Origin: an uncultured Bacilli bacterium
GTDB taxonomy: Bacteria > Bacillota_I > Bacilli_A > RF39 > UBA660
Assembly: GCA_904502155.1 (NCBI GenBank)
Contig: CAJGDV010000027.1
Coordinates: 1 to 12,805, forward strand
DNA: 12,805 bases
Direction of reading: 5' to 3'
This document shows, piece after piece, positions 1 through 6,417 of this stretch. The translations under genes and the position numbers were made by a program. The notes under the pieces were generated by a model, which was not told where the DNA came from, made no database searches, and saw nothing but the letters and a program-made list of their open reading frames with translations. Every line of letters starts with the position of its first letter. Positions within the stretch are counted from its first letter, which is position 1.

Positions 1-118
1 CTGTAATATAGTTTGTTAGTTAGCAAAAATTACAGGAAAAAGAAATAACTAACTAAACTTGTAGATGTTTCTGATGAGATATATTTGGACAGGAGTTCGA
101 TTCTCCTCATCTCCACCA
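1..118 (+). ncRNA. ssrA: tmRNA (ssrA), 3' part; 5' end lies outside the window
   Basis: This is the 3' portion of transfer-messenger RNA, which rescues stalled ribosomes and tags the unfinished protein. The tRNA-like end is seen directly: T-arm stem AGGAG (91-95) with loop TTCGATT and CTCCT (103-107), then the 3' acceptor strand CATCTCC (108-114), discriminator A115 and encoded CCA (116-118). Upstream is an H-type pseudoknot: CTGTAAT (1-7) pairs with ATTACAG (29-35), and AGTTT plus GTTAGTTA (10-22) pairs with TAACTAAC plus AAACT (46-59) with one bulged T. It sits where the last tmRNA pseudoknot is expected. The tag-peptide reading frame and the 5' acceptor strand are not in the window. It is not a plain tRNA, because no D-arm or anticodon arm lies upstream. 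Confidence 0.93.
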
Positions 119-120
119 TA

Positions 121-162
121 AGAGTTTCACTTGAACTCTCTAGATAGTCTAGAAAGTCAAGT
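121..162 (+). other. Compound inverted repeat just downstream of tmRNA
   Basis: Two alternative foldings are visible. AGAGTT (121-126) can pair with AACTCT (134-139). Alternatively ACTTGA (129-134) pairs with TCAAGT (157-162), enclosing CTAGA/TCTAG around a 3-nt loop. The two foldings are mutually exclusive. It may be part of the tmRNA 3' trailer, for example a processing hairpin, or only chance pairing. The role is not known. Confidence 0.35.
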
Positions 163-172
163 TTTATAAATG

Positions 173-206
173 AAAATCACTGTTTGATAAGAGTGGTTTT
201 TTTTTT
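173..206 (+). terminator. Rho-independent terminator of tmRNA
   Basis: AAAATCACT (173-181) pairs with AGTGGTTTT (192-200), with one G-U pair and a 10-nt loop, and a run of T continues to 206. It is the first good terminator after the tmRNA CCA end. Confidence 0.75.
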
Positions 207-306
207 GGTTTTAAATTTTGTAGTGAAATGAGTCTTTGATATTTACAAAACGGAAATGACTAATAAAAATAAATCAAAAAAAGAAGAGAAATGAATCGGA
301 AATATA

Positions 307-315
307 TGATATAAT
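307..315 (+). promoter_or_regulatory. Extended -10 promoter for the lipoprotein gene
   Basis: TGA followed by TATAAT (310-315). No convincing -35 is seen at the proper distance. The predicted start of transcription is near 322, which leaves a leader of about 37 nt, longer than at most genes in this window. Confidence 0.55.
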
Positions 316-358
316 ATAATTGAAATAAAATAGTAATTTGTTTGTTAGGAGGAAATAT

Positions 359-739
359 ATGAAAAAAATTCTTTTTTTAATGTTAGTAGTGCTATTTTTA
401 ACTGCTTGTAGTGATACAAAAGAAAAAACACAAGAAAAAGATTATAGTAAATATTTATTTACTGATACTAGTTGGACAAGAGATGCTGAAAATGATATAG
501 AAACAATTATATTTAAATCAAATGGTAAATTTGTTTATTATTGTTCTTGTGGTAATCCAGTAAATGATTCTGACTTATGTGAAAGTTACACATATAATGA
601 TGATACTAAAGAAATAACTTTAGATTGCTTTGAAGAAACTGAAGAAACAATAAAGAACATTAAAGTAGTTAATTCGACAGAAACAACTTTAGAATTAGAT
701 TTCAATGGTGAGATAAGAAAATTCAAAAAAGAAAAGTAA
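359..739 (+). CDS. Small cysteine-rich lipoprotein, function unknown
   Basis: A 126-residue predicted lipoprotein. I start it at the ATG at 359, 8 nt after an AGGAGG (345-350 region), not at the in-frame codon 21 nt upstream. It begins MKK, then a hydrophobic stretch (4-16) and the lipobox LTAC with Cys17 as the lipidated residue. It should therefore be exported and anchored to the outer face of the membrane. The mature part is short, acidic and lysine-rich. It has four more cysteines (62, 64, 74 and 90), including a CSC motif, which could form disulphides or bind metal. The pattern of aromatic and acidic residues suggests a small beta-rich domain, but I recognise no family. It stands alone between the tmRNA and the pyrophosphatase gene, with its own promoter. 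Confidence 0.85.
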   Translation: MKKILFLMLVVLFLTACSDTKEKTQEKDYSKYLFTDTSWTRDAENDIETIIFKSNGKFVYYCSCGNPVNDSDLCESYTYNDDTKEITLDCFEETEETIKNIKVVNSTETTLELDFNGEIRKFKKEK

Positions 740-763
740 TCCAAAAATTTAATTTATTGAGTA

Positions 764-780
764 AAAAAAGTTCTTTTTTA
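764..780 (+). terminator. Possible weak terminator after the lipoprotein gene
   Basis: An A-run (764-769) faces a T-run (774-779) across a GTTC loop, giving an all-A-U hairpin ending in U. This would be a weak terminator. It is the only candidate between this gene and the next. Confidence 0.25.
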
Positions 781-843
781 TTGGTGTAGTGATAGAAAAT
801 GCTGACAAAAATAATACATTTTAATTTTTAATTAAAAATATTA

Positions 844-852
844 TGATATACT
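844..852 (+). promoter_or_regulatory. Extended -10 promoter for the pyrophosphatase gene
   Basis: TGA then TATACT (847-852). The Shine-Dalgarno AGGAGG (865-870) and the ATG at 877 follow, so the leader would be only about 18 nt. Confidence 0.5.
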
Positions 853-876
853 ATATATCAAATAAGGAGGCGTATT

Positions 877-1212
877 ATGGATACTAAAGAATATATTGGA
901 AAAATAGTAACTGTTGAAATTGATAGACCATTTGGAGGAAAACATCCTGAAAGAGATACAATATATCCAGTTAATTATGGATTTATACCAAATACAGTAA
1001 GCGGAGACGGCGAAGAATTAGATTGTTATGTATTAGGTGTTTTTGAACCAGTAAAAGAATTTACTGGTAAATGTATAGCTGTTATACAAAGAACTGATGA
1101 TAATGATGACAAATTAGTTGTTGTACCTGAAGGAAAAGAATATAGTGATGACGCTATAAATGCCTTAGTAGAATTTCAAGAAAGATATTTTAATCATATA
1201 ATTATTAGATAA
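877..1212 (+). CDS. Short family I inorganic pyrophosphatase
   Basis: A 111-residue soluble protein that should hydrolyse pyrophosphate to phosphate in the cytoplasm. Family I hallmarks are visible: YPVNYGFIPNT (30-40), the signature region DGEELD (44-49) and TDDNDDKLVVVP (73-84), which carries the Asp and Lys residues that bind Mg-pyrophosphate. The usual signature is D-x-D-P-x-D; here the middle Asp is Glu46. The protein is much shorter than the roughly 170 residues of E. coli Ppa. It lacks the N-terminal strands and the C-terminal helix with its Tyr-Lys pair. Short versions like this are known to me from Clostridia and relatives. The start has a strong AGGAGG at a 6-nt distance. It is a single-gene unit with its own terminator. 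A second, unrelated pyrophosphatase-like gene lies at 10113. Activity is likely but not certain, because of the truncation and the Asp to Glu change. Confidence 0.85.
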   Translation: MDTKEYIGKIVTVEIDRPFGGKHPERDTIYPVNYGFIPNTVSGDGEELDCYVLGVFEPVKEFTGKCIAVIQRTDDNDDKLVVVPEGKEYSDDAINALVEFQERYFNHIIIR

Positions 1213-1236
1213 AGAGCTAAAAAAAGCTCTTTTTTT
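1211..1236 (+). terminator. Terminator of the pyrophosphatase gene, overlapping the next promoter
   Basis: AAAGAGCT (1211-1218) pairs perfectly with AGCTCTTT (1225-1232), with a 6-nt A loop and a T-run to 1236. The last T is also the T of the TGT that starts the next extended -10. Confidence 0.85.
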
Positions 1237-1257
1237 GTTATAATTATAATAGGTGAT
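1236..1257 (+). promoter_or_regulatory. Fused extended -10 and Shine-Dalgarno of the protease gene
   Basis: TGT plus TATAAT (1239-1244), then exactly 6 nt, then AGGTGAT (1251-1257). The predicted +1 falls on or next to the A of AGGTGAT, so the leader would be about 13 nt. A second TATAAT (1245-1250) directly follows the first. Confidence 0.7.
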
Positions 1258-1263
1258 AATAAT

Positions 1264-2856
1264 ATGGTAAGACATTTATTTAATAGTGGAGATATAACAA
1301 TATTTTTCTTTTGTTTAATCTATATTTTATATTTCATTTTAATTATATTAAAATTTAAAAAAAATAAAAAATTATTTTTTATACCATTAATTATGTCCAT
1401 AATACATATGCTAGTTTATGCATCAGGATCAGCTTTTTTTAATATTTTACCATTTTATTTAACTATATATATTATTTCAATTTTAATAGCAATATATCCA
1501 TTTATAAAATTTAAAATAATAATATATTTTTTATGTGCTATTTGTTTGATTTTATCTATTTATCCAAATAAAATAGTAAATTATACTCGCAAAAGTAAAC
1601 TTGATGCTTATATTTCATTATGTGATTATTTAGAAGAAAATTATATTTTATCAGAACATAAAAAAATTAATTATAAAAAATTAAAAGATGAAGGAATAAA
1701 ATTAATTGAAGAAAATAAATATTATGAAGCATTAGATAAACTAGTTAAAAAACATTATGATGGTCATATGGGACTTGATTTTTATAATACTGATACTAAT
1801 TATATAGTTGATAAAATTAAAAAATTTAATGATTATGGATTATCTTTAATAACATTAGATGATGGAAATACTATTGCTATAAATGTAGAAGATAATTTAG
1901 AAATCAAAAATGGAGATATAGTTGTAAAATGGAATGACGTTCCTATTAATGAAGCTAAAGAAAAAGTTGATTTGCCAATTAGTGAAGGTATATTAGAGAA
2001 TGAAAAAATTCAAAAAACATTTTATTTATCAGGTAATGGTAAAGATAGTGTAGAAGTAACTTATATTGATTCTAATAATAATGAAAAAACTATAAAATTA
2101 AATAAAATAGAAAAAAATTTAACAAGAGCTCTTACTTCGTTTGGTTTACTTAATCATACAAGAAATGAAGAAGATATGCATAAAATGATTAACAAAAATA
2201 TTGGATATTTAAGAGTAACAGCAGAAGAGACAAATTTTATAAGTGATACAATAGCATATATAACAGGTGACCATATTACAGCAAGAGAGAAATTTAGAAA
2301 AAAATTGCGCGAATTAAAAGATCAAGGAATGACAAAATTAGTTATTGATATAAGAAATAATTCTGGTGGCTATGAAGAAGTTGCAACAGCACTGACAAGT
2401 TTATTTACAAAAGAAAAAATGTATGCTTTCTCACTAGGGGTGAAAAAAGGAACAGAACTAAAAAAAGTAGAAGATCGATATATAAAAGCAGATGGAGAAT
2501 TTAGTAATTTAGAAATATTAGTTTTAACTAATATGAGATGTGGTTCTGCAGGAGACGGGTTATCATTATATTTATCAAGACTAGATAATGTGAAAGTAGC
2601 TGGAATAACTAATCCTGCCGGAATTAATCAAGAAACAGGTGGATATATATATATGCCTGATAACGCTTATATTTCATTTCCTGTAGGATTAATATTAGAT
2701 AATGATGGAAAACCTAATATAGATATTGATAATACTAGAATAAGTAGAAATCCAGTAGATATCAAAATACCTCTTTCAAAAGAGGCTGCTTTAAAAATAT
2801 TTAATGGTGAAGATTATGAACTAGAATGGGCTATAAACTTTTTAGAAAAAAAATAA
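1264..2856 (+). CDS. Membrane-anchored S41-family (C-terminal processing-like) serine protease
   Basis: A 530-residue protein. Four hydrophobic segments (about 10-31, 37-59, 61-81, 85-101) anchor it in the membrane. A soluble part follows, probably outside the cell, since S41 enzymes of Gram-positive bacteria act there. The S41 core is recognisable: DGHMG (166-170), a PDZ-like region around 195-285, VIDIRNNSGG (360-369) and CGSAGDG (426-432), where Ser428 is the probable nucleophile. CtpA-type enzymes have a Lys in a TxGKG motif about 25 residues later. Here that region reads GITNPAG (447-453) and has no Lys. With His168 in DGH it looks more like the Ser-His type (S41B, tricorn-like) than the Ser-Lys type; this is inferred by motif position. 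The start has AGGTGAT at a 6-nt distance. The gene converges with the sortase gene, so both may serve the envelope. Four N-terminal TM segments are unusual, as most relatives have one. Confidence 0.8.
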   Translation: MVRHLFNSGDITIFFFCLIYILYFILIILKFKKNKKLFFIPLIMSIIHMLVYASGSAFFNILPFYLTIYIISILIAIYPFIKFKIIIYFLCAICLILSIYPNKIVNYTRKSKLDAYISLCDYLEENYILSEHKKINYKKLKDEGIKLIEENKYYEALDKLVKKHYDGHMGLDFYNTDTNYIVDKIKKFNDYGLSLITLDDGNTIAINVEDNLEIKNGDIVVKWNDVPINEAKEKVDLPISEGILENEKIQKTFYLSGNGKDSVEVTYIDSNNNEKTIKLNKIEKNLTRALTSFGLLNHTRNEEDMHKMINKNIGYLRVTAEETNFISDTIAYITGDHITAREKFRKKLRELKDQGMTKLVIDIRNNSGGYEEVATALTSLFTKEKMYAFSLGVKKGTELKKVEDRYIKADGEFSNLEILVLTNMRCGSAGDGLSLYLSRLDNVKVAGITNPAGINQETGGYIYMPDNAYISFPVGLILDNDGKPNIDIDNTRISRNPVDIKIPLSKEAALKIFNGEDYELEWAINFLEKK

Positions 2857-2879
2857 AGAATCATTTTGATTCTTTTTTT
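2855..2879. terminator. Bidirectional terminator between convergent protease and sortase genes
   Basis: AAAGAATCA (2855-2863) pairs perfectly with TGATTCTTT (2867-2875) across a 3-nt loop, with T-runs on both strands: T to 2879 on plus, and on minus the complement of the A-run at 2846-2853. The TAA of the protease gene and the TGA of the sortase gene both lie in or at the stem. Confidence 0.85.
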
Positions 2880-3565
2880 ATAAGTTTAGAATGAACAACT
2901 ATTTTATTTTTTTCATCATAACATGTTGATAATGTTAAAATTTTATCATCTTTTGTTATAGACACTTTATAATCATATTTACTTCTATTTTTTATCATAT
3001 TAGCCCAATTAATAAAATCGTCATCTGAATTAAAATTAACCTTAATATAGTCATTTGTAGTTGGAATTTTATAAGTACTAAAAATTTCAAAATACAATAT
3101 CTCATTTTCAGTCTCTATTGTAATTTGATATTCATCAAAATAATTTAACACTTTACGTAAAGAGCCAAACATAGTTCCATCAAGTCTACCATGAGCATAT
3201 AAAATTGTATTTCTAGATAAATTATTAATATCATTACGATAATCTAAAAAAACCCATCCAGCATCATTTATAGATTTATCAAAAGATCTACTTAAATAAA
3301 ATTCATTATCACTAGTACCAACAAAGGGATAATCGATATTAGTTTTATCAACTTTAAGCCAACCTTTAGTATCTGGATTAATCTCTTTAAGTTGTTTAAA
3401 ATCAATATTTGTATCAATATCGTTAGTTTTAATTAAATCTTGTAAGACATTAGTCATTTTAATAGTTTTTTGTGATTCATTTAACCATTTAATAACATCT
3501 TTAATAGAAATTAATAATCCCATAATACATATTATTATCAAAATTACATTAACTTTTTTTCTCAT
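2861..3565 (-). CDS. Class B-like sortase with Lys at the catalytic Arg position
   Basis: A 234-residue membrane-anchored transpeptidase homologue. I start it at the ATG at 3565, which has AGGTGG 5 nt upstream; the GTG further out lies inside that Shine-Dalgarno. An N-terminal anchor (6-22) precedes class B features: INPDTKGWLKV (62-72), IDYPFV (77-82), FYLSRSF (89-95), the catalytic His125 in LYAHGR followed by DGTMFGSL (129-136), and the nucleophile Cys215 in TLSTC. Sortases need an Arg just before the last strand. Here the residue directly before IVVHSKL is Lys221 (codon AAA), and no Arg follows Cys215 at all. Known class B enzymes attach surface or haem-uptake proteins, or pilins, to peptidoglycan. 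I saw no LPxTG- or NPxTN-like sorting signal in the complete proteins of the window, so the substrate is elsewhere or the motif is unusual. It is divergent from the gene at 3638. Confidence 0.88.
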   Translation of the reverse strand: MRKKVNVILIIICIMGLLISIKDVIKWLNESQKTIKMTNVLQDLIKTNDIDTNIDFKQLKEINPDTKGWLKVDKTNIDYPFVGTSDNEFYLSRSFDKSINDAGWVFLDYRNDINNLSRNTILYAHGRLDGTMFGSLRKVLNYFDEYQITIETENEILYFEIFSTYKIPTTNDYIKVNFNSDDDFINWANMIKNRSKYDYKVSITKDDKILTLSTCYDEKNKIVVHSKLIKKESK

Positions 3566-3570
3566 AAATA

Positions 3571-3591
3571 CCACCTATATCAATAATATCA
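3571..3591 (-). promoter_or_regulatory. Fused extended -10 and Shine-Dalgarno of the sortase gene
   Basis: On the minus strand: TGA (3591-3589), TATTAT (3588-3583), 6 nt, then AGGTGG (3576-3571), then TATTT and the ATG. It has the same spacing as the plus-strand units. Confidence 0.6.
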
Positions 3592-3607
3592 TTTTTAAAT
3601 AAAAATT

Positions 3608-3635
3608 AATATGTTATAATTTAAATAGGTGATAA
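3608..3635 (+). repeat. 28-bp exact repeat, copy 1 (promoter/Shine-Dalgarno module)
   Basis: Positions 3608-3635 are identical to 7450-7477. The repeat holds TGT plus TATAAT (3615-3620), a TTAAAT spacer, and AGGTGATAA (3627-3635). It drives the gene with the TTG start at 3638. The flanks are unrelated, so it is a conserved expression module and not a duplicated gene. Confidence 0.8.
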
Positions 3636-3637
3636 AT

Positions 3638-4138
3638 TTGTTAGAAGATATAATGTATAAAATGAAAGATATTAAATATGGTTATTTATATAATGGGGAA
3701 AATATATACCCTTATGATAATTGGGATAATAATTTTTACAAAAAATATTTATTACAAATAAATAATGAATTAGAAAAAACAAAATACGGCGTTTGCTGGG
3801 ATTTTGTTGAATTAGAAAGGTATTATTTAAAACAAACAAATTTAAATTTTAAATCTTATTTTATATTTTCTAATGATGGAATGGAATTTCCTAATCATAC
3901 TTTTATAATTGTAAATTTAAATGATAAATTTATATGGATAGAAAAATCATGGGAAAAATATCAAGGATTACATGAATATGATTCTTTAAATGAAGCCTTA
4001 GAAGATATAAAAAATAAATTTATAAAATATACTGGAAAAAATGAAAAAATTTCAATTTATGAATACGAAGAACCAAAAAAATTAAATGCTAATGAGTTTT
4101 ATGAACACTGCGAAAATGGGCATAAAATTATGATATAA
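3638..4138 (+). CDS. Transglutaminase-like cysteine protein, function unknown
   Basis: A 166-residue protein with no signal peptide or TM segment, so probably cytoplasmic. I choose the TTG at 3638, 4 nt after AGGTGAT (3627-3633). The in-frame GTG at 3629 lies inside that Shine-Dalgarno and upstream pairing would be lost. The ATG at 3653 is a fallback. A Cys box, YGVCWDFVE (50-58, Cys53), and a His box, NHTFIIV (86-92, His87), are followed by a Trp-rich strand, FIWIEKSWE (98-106). This order resembles the papain/transglutaminase-like fold (Cys, His, then an acidic residue, here possibly Glu102), but the usual Asp is not evident. The assignment is by motif only. It is divergent from the sortase, and its last codons form the -10 of the next gene. 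A role with those envelope genes is possible. Confidence 0.7.
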   Translation: MLEDIMYKMKDIKYGYLYNGENIYPYDNWDNNFYKKYLLQINNELEKTKYGVCWDFVELERYYLKQTNLNFKSYFIFSNDGMEFPNHTFIIVNLNDKFIWIEKSWEKYQGLHEYDSLNEALEDIKNKFIKYTGKNEKISIYEYEEPKKLNANEFYEHCENGHKIMI

Positions 4139-4139
4139 T
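4131..4139 (+). promoter_or_regulatory. Extended -10 overlapping a stop codon
   Basis: TGA plus TATAAT (4134-4139). It is formed by the last codons ATG ATA TAA of the upstream gene, with the stop TAA at 4136-4138 inside the hexamer. It would add a second transcript for the gene at 4163, with a leader of about 17 nt. Confidence 0.6.
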
Positions 4140-4162
4140 TGAAAAAAGTAGGGAGTGATAAA

Positions 4163-5176
4163 ATGAAAAAAATAATATTATTAATAATAATGCTTATATT
4201 ACCATTTAATGTTAAAGCTTTAAACATTAAAGAAACAAAAATTATTGGAAGTAGTATTTCAACAGCAGGAACACAACTAAACATGAATGTTCATATTGAC
4301 TTCAAAGGATTTGATGACGAAGAAAATAAATTAGGTATATGGGTTATTAATTATGAAGTAGAATTTGATGAAAATGATATTATAATAGAAAAAATTAAAG
4401 GTGGATTATGGGATTCAGTTTTATATAAAGAAAATAATAAATATTATGTTCAAAGTATAATTAATCATGACAATAAAAATTTATGTTTTAATAATATGCT
4501 TTATTGCAACAATTATTTAGAAGAAATAACTTTTTTTATTAAAACTAATGAAGAAAAAAATATTGATATCAAAATTAAAGATATAACAATAGGTTTAATT
4601 GATACATCTATAAATAAAGATAAATATTTAGAAGAAGATTTAAACATTATAAAATCTGTTAATGAAGCAGTTAAAACTGTAACAATTAAAAAAGCAAATA
4701 TGGCTATTAAAGAAGTTGTTATGAATTATGAACTTAATAAACCAGAATTAGGTGAAATAATTTTAGAAGAAGAAACTTCAAACAATAATTATATAAAAAA
4801 TATTTATATTAAAGACCATAAAATAAATTTTGATAAAGATACTGAAACATATGAATTAGAAATAGTAGATACAATAAATTCATTAGATATTGATGTATTA
4901 TTAGAAGATGAAAAAGCAGAATATAAAATAAAAGGTGCTAATAATATTAAAAATAATAATAATAAAATTTTAATTGAAGTAACTGCAACAAATGGTGAAA
5001 CAAGAGTTTATACTATAAATATTAAAAAACTTGTTACAGAAGTAGTAAAAAAGAAAAATAAATTTATCGTTCCAGGTATTATATGTGGTGGTATCGTTTT
5101 AATTATAGTTATTATTCTTATGATAAGATCATATTTATATGATAAAAAGCTTGATAAAGCTTTAGAAGAAATGTAA
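4163..5176 (+). CDS. Exported single-pass protein with cadherin-like beta-sandwich domain
   Basis: A 337-residue protein. I use the ATG at 4163, after a GGGAGTGAT Shine-Dalgarno; the TTG at 4139 would place the signal sequence behind extra charged residues. The signal peptide spans 1-19 (MKK, hydrophobic core, cleavage after VKA). The N-terminal half (about 22-180) looks beta-rich with two cysteines (108 and 115), perhaps a cohesin-like or Ig-like fold. Residues about 211-289 match the cadherin-like beta-sandwich pattern known from many Bacillota surface proteins: they end with VTATNGETRVYTINI, the typical T-A-x-N-G-x-T-x-x-Y-T-I-x-I tail. A TM segment (302-322) and a short basic cytoplasmic tail follow. 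It has no LPxTG. It is probably a membrane-held surface protein displayed next to a sortase gene. Expression comes from its own promoter and possibly by read-through from the gene before it. Confidence 0.75.
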   Translation: MKKIILLIIMLILPFNVKALNIKETKIIGSSISTAGTQLNMNVHIDFKGFDDEENKLGIWVINYEVEFDENDIIIEKIKGGLWDSVLYKENNKYYVQSIINHDNKNLCFNNMLYCNNYLEEITFFIKTNEEKNIDIKIKDITIGLIDTSINKDKYLEEDLNIIKSVNEAVKTVTIKKANMAIKEVVMNYELNKPELGEIILEEETSNNNYIKNIYIKDHKINFDKDTETYELEIVDTINSLDIDVLLEDEKAEYKIKGANNIKNNNNKILIEVTATNGETRVYTINIKKLVTEVVKKKNKFIVPGIICGGIVLIIVIILMIRSYLYDKKLDKALEEM

Positions 5177-5197
5177 AGACTTTTATAAGTCTTTTTT
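5175..5197 (+). terminator. Terminator after the beta-sandwich protein gene
   Basis: AAAGACTT (5175-5182) pairs perfectly with AAGTCTTT (5187-5194), with a 4-nt loop and a T-run to 5197. The next -10 starts 7 nt later. Confidence 0.85.
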
Positions 5198-5200
5198 ATA

Positions 5201-5209
5201 TGCTATAAT
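5201..5209 (+). promoter_or_regulatory. Extended -10 of the MBL-fold hydrolase operon
   Basis: TGC plus TATAAT (5204-5209). A Shine-Dalgarno-like AAGGAAGTAGG follows, with the ATG at 5231. The predicted leader is about 15 nt. Confidence 0.65.
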
Positions 5210-5230
5210 TAAAGAAGGAAGTAGGTTAAT

Positions 5231-6133
5231 ATGAAGAAATTTAAAAAAACATTATCATCAATTATCGTTTTTGTATTTGTAATTTTATATACATTTTTAA
5301 GTGGTGATTTAGAAGAAACAACAATTGAAACAAACAAAGAAGAAAAAAATCAAGGAAAAATAGAAAAAGTATTAAATGAAACATTAGAAGTACATTTTTT
5401 AGATGTAGGACAAGCTGATAGTATTTTGATATTAACCGAGGATAAAGCCGGTTTAATTGATGCAGGTAATTCTAGTGATGGCGATGATATCGTCAATTAT
5501 ATTAAAAATTTAGGAATAACAACATTAGATTTTGTTGTAGGAACTCATCCTCATGAAGATCATATTGGTGGAATTGATGAGGTAATTAATAGTTTTAATG
5601 TAGGAAAATACTATATGCCTGATGCAATGACAACAACAAAAACATTTGAAAATGTTTTAGATGCATTAGCAAATAAAAATTTAAAATATACTGTTCCTAA
5701 AATAGGTAGTACTTTTAATTTAGGAAGTGCTAAATTTGAAACAATATATTTAGGTACTGATACAAAAGATTTAAATAATACTTCAATTGTTTTAAAAATG
5801 ACTTTTGGAAATAAAAGTTTCCTATTTACAGGTGATGCTACTGATGTATCAGAAGAAAAAATGCTTGATAAAAATATAAAAGTTGACGTCTTAAAAGTTG
5901 GTCATCATGGTTCTGAATATAGTACAACAGACGAATTTTTAAATAAGGTTAATCCAAGTATTTCTATTATATCAGTTGGTAAAGATAATAAATATGGACA
6001 CCCAAGTAAAAAAACGCTTGATAAACTTAAAAACACAGAAATTTATAGAACAGATTTAGATAAAACAATTATAATAAAAACAGATGGTAATAAACTTGAT
6101 GTCAAAAAAATTGATGAAAGTATAAACGGTTAG
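5231..6133 (+). CDS. Exported ComEC-like metallo-beta-lactamase-fold hydrolase
   Basis: A 300-residue protein. It starts with a basic N-terminus and a hydrophobic segment (8-24), so it is anchored or secreted. A Glu/Lys-rich linker (26-48) leads to the catalytic domain. Metal-site motifs are complete: HFLDVGQADS (55-64), HPHEDH (106-111, His106, His108, Asp110, His111), FTGD (199-202, Asp202) and VGHHGS (223-228). These match the stand-alone form of the C-terminal domain of the competence protein ComEC/Rec2. Relatives in that group are thought to be nucleases or phosphodiesterases, but the substrate of this one cannot be read from the sequence. It forms an operon with the DUF3006 gene 10 nt downstream, a pairing that is common in Bacillota. 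No ComEC channel part is present here, so a direct DNA-uptake role is not implied. Confidence 0.85.
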   Translation: MKKFKKTLSSIIVFVFVILYTFLSGDLEETTIETNKEEKNQGKIEKVLNETLEVHFLDVGQADSILILTEDKAGLIDAGNSSDGDDIVNYIKNLGITTLDFVVGTHPHEDHIGGIDEVINSFNVGKYYMPDAMTTTKTFENVLDALANKNLKYTVPKIGSTFNLGSAKFETIYLGTDTKDLNNTSIVLKMTFGNKSFLFTGDATDVSEEKMLDKNIKVDVLKVGHHGSEYSTTDEFLNKVNPSISIISVGKDNKYGHPSKKTLDKLKNTEIYRTDLDKTIIIKTDGNKLDVKKIDESING

Positions 6134-6143
6134 GAGAATTAAT

Positions 6144-6368
6144 ATGAAATTTGCAGTAGATAGAATTGAGAAAAACATTGTATTATGTCAAAATTTAAAA
6201 ACTGAAGAAATGTATGAATTTAATTTAGATTCTATGCCAGATGATATTGAAGAAGGTGCCATCATTAAATATGTTCATAACAAGTTTTTATTAGATAAAA
6301 AAGCATATAACAAAAGAAAAAAAGAAATAGAAGAAAAAATGAAAAAATTAAGAAATGATGAAGAATAA
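6144..6368 (+). CDS. DUF3006-like small protein, partner of the MBL hydrolase
   Basis: A 74-residue protein. The start [17 protein letters not shown] and the acidic middle, ending with [14 protein letters not shown], match the DUF3006 pattern: a small beta-barrel-like domain opening with a strand followed by DR-x-E. The C-terminal 20 residues are highly charged and likely helical. The Shine-Dalgarno TAGGAG overlaps the stop codon of the hydrolase gene, so translation is probably linked. DUF3006 proteins are known next to ComEC-like hydrolases, but their function is not established. Binding or regulating the hydrolase is a guess. The stop codon lies in the stem of the terminator that follows. 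Confidence 0.78.
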   Translation: MKFAVDRIEKNIVLCQNLKTEEMYEFNLDSMPDDIEEGAIIKYVHNKFLLDKKAYNKRKKEIEEKMKKLRNDEE

Positions 6369-6390
6369 TGCTAAAAAGCATTATTTTTTT
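6364..6390 (+). terminator. Terminator of the MBL/DUF3006 operon, overlapping the next promoter
   Basis: AATAATGCT (6364-6372) pairs perfectly with AGCATTATT (6377-6385), loop AAAA, T-run to 6390. The last T begins the next TGn -10. Confidence 0.88.
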
Positions 6391-6398
6391 GTTATAAT
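6390..6398 (+). promoter_or_regulatory. Extended -10 of ispG
   Basis: TGT plus TATAAT (6393-6398). A GAGGTTGAT Shine-Dalgarno (6406-6414) follows 7 nt later. The leader would be about 13 nt. Confidence 0.7.
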
Positions 6399-6417
6399 AT
6401 GCATTGAGGTTGATTTT

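Noticed and set aside
60..118. A tRNA gene at the left edge
   Set aside because: Only the T-arm and acceptor strand are tRNA-like; the pseudoknot upstream and the missing anticodon arm show it is tmRNA.
4099..4284. Minus-strand frame over the start of the 4163 gene
   Set aside because: It covers the stop of one gene and the signal peptide region of another on the opposite strand; it has no promoter or Shine-Dalgarno.
4163..5176. Sortase substrate signal in the beta-sandwich protein
   Set aside because: The TM segment is present, but no LPxTG- or NPxTN-like motif precedes it.
6355..6417. N-terminal extension of ispG
   Set aside because: It would begin inside the DUF3006 gene and cross the terminator and promoter. 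The family N-terminus matches the ATG at 6418.
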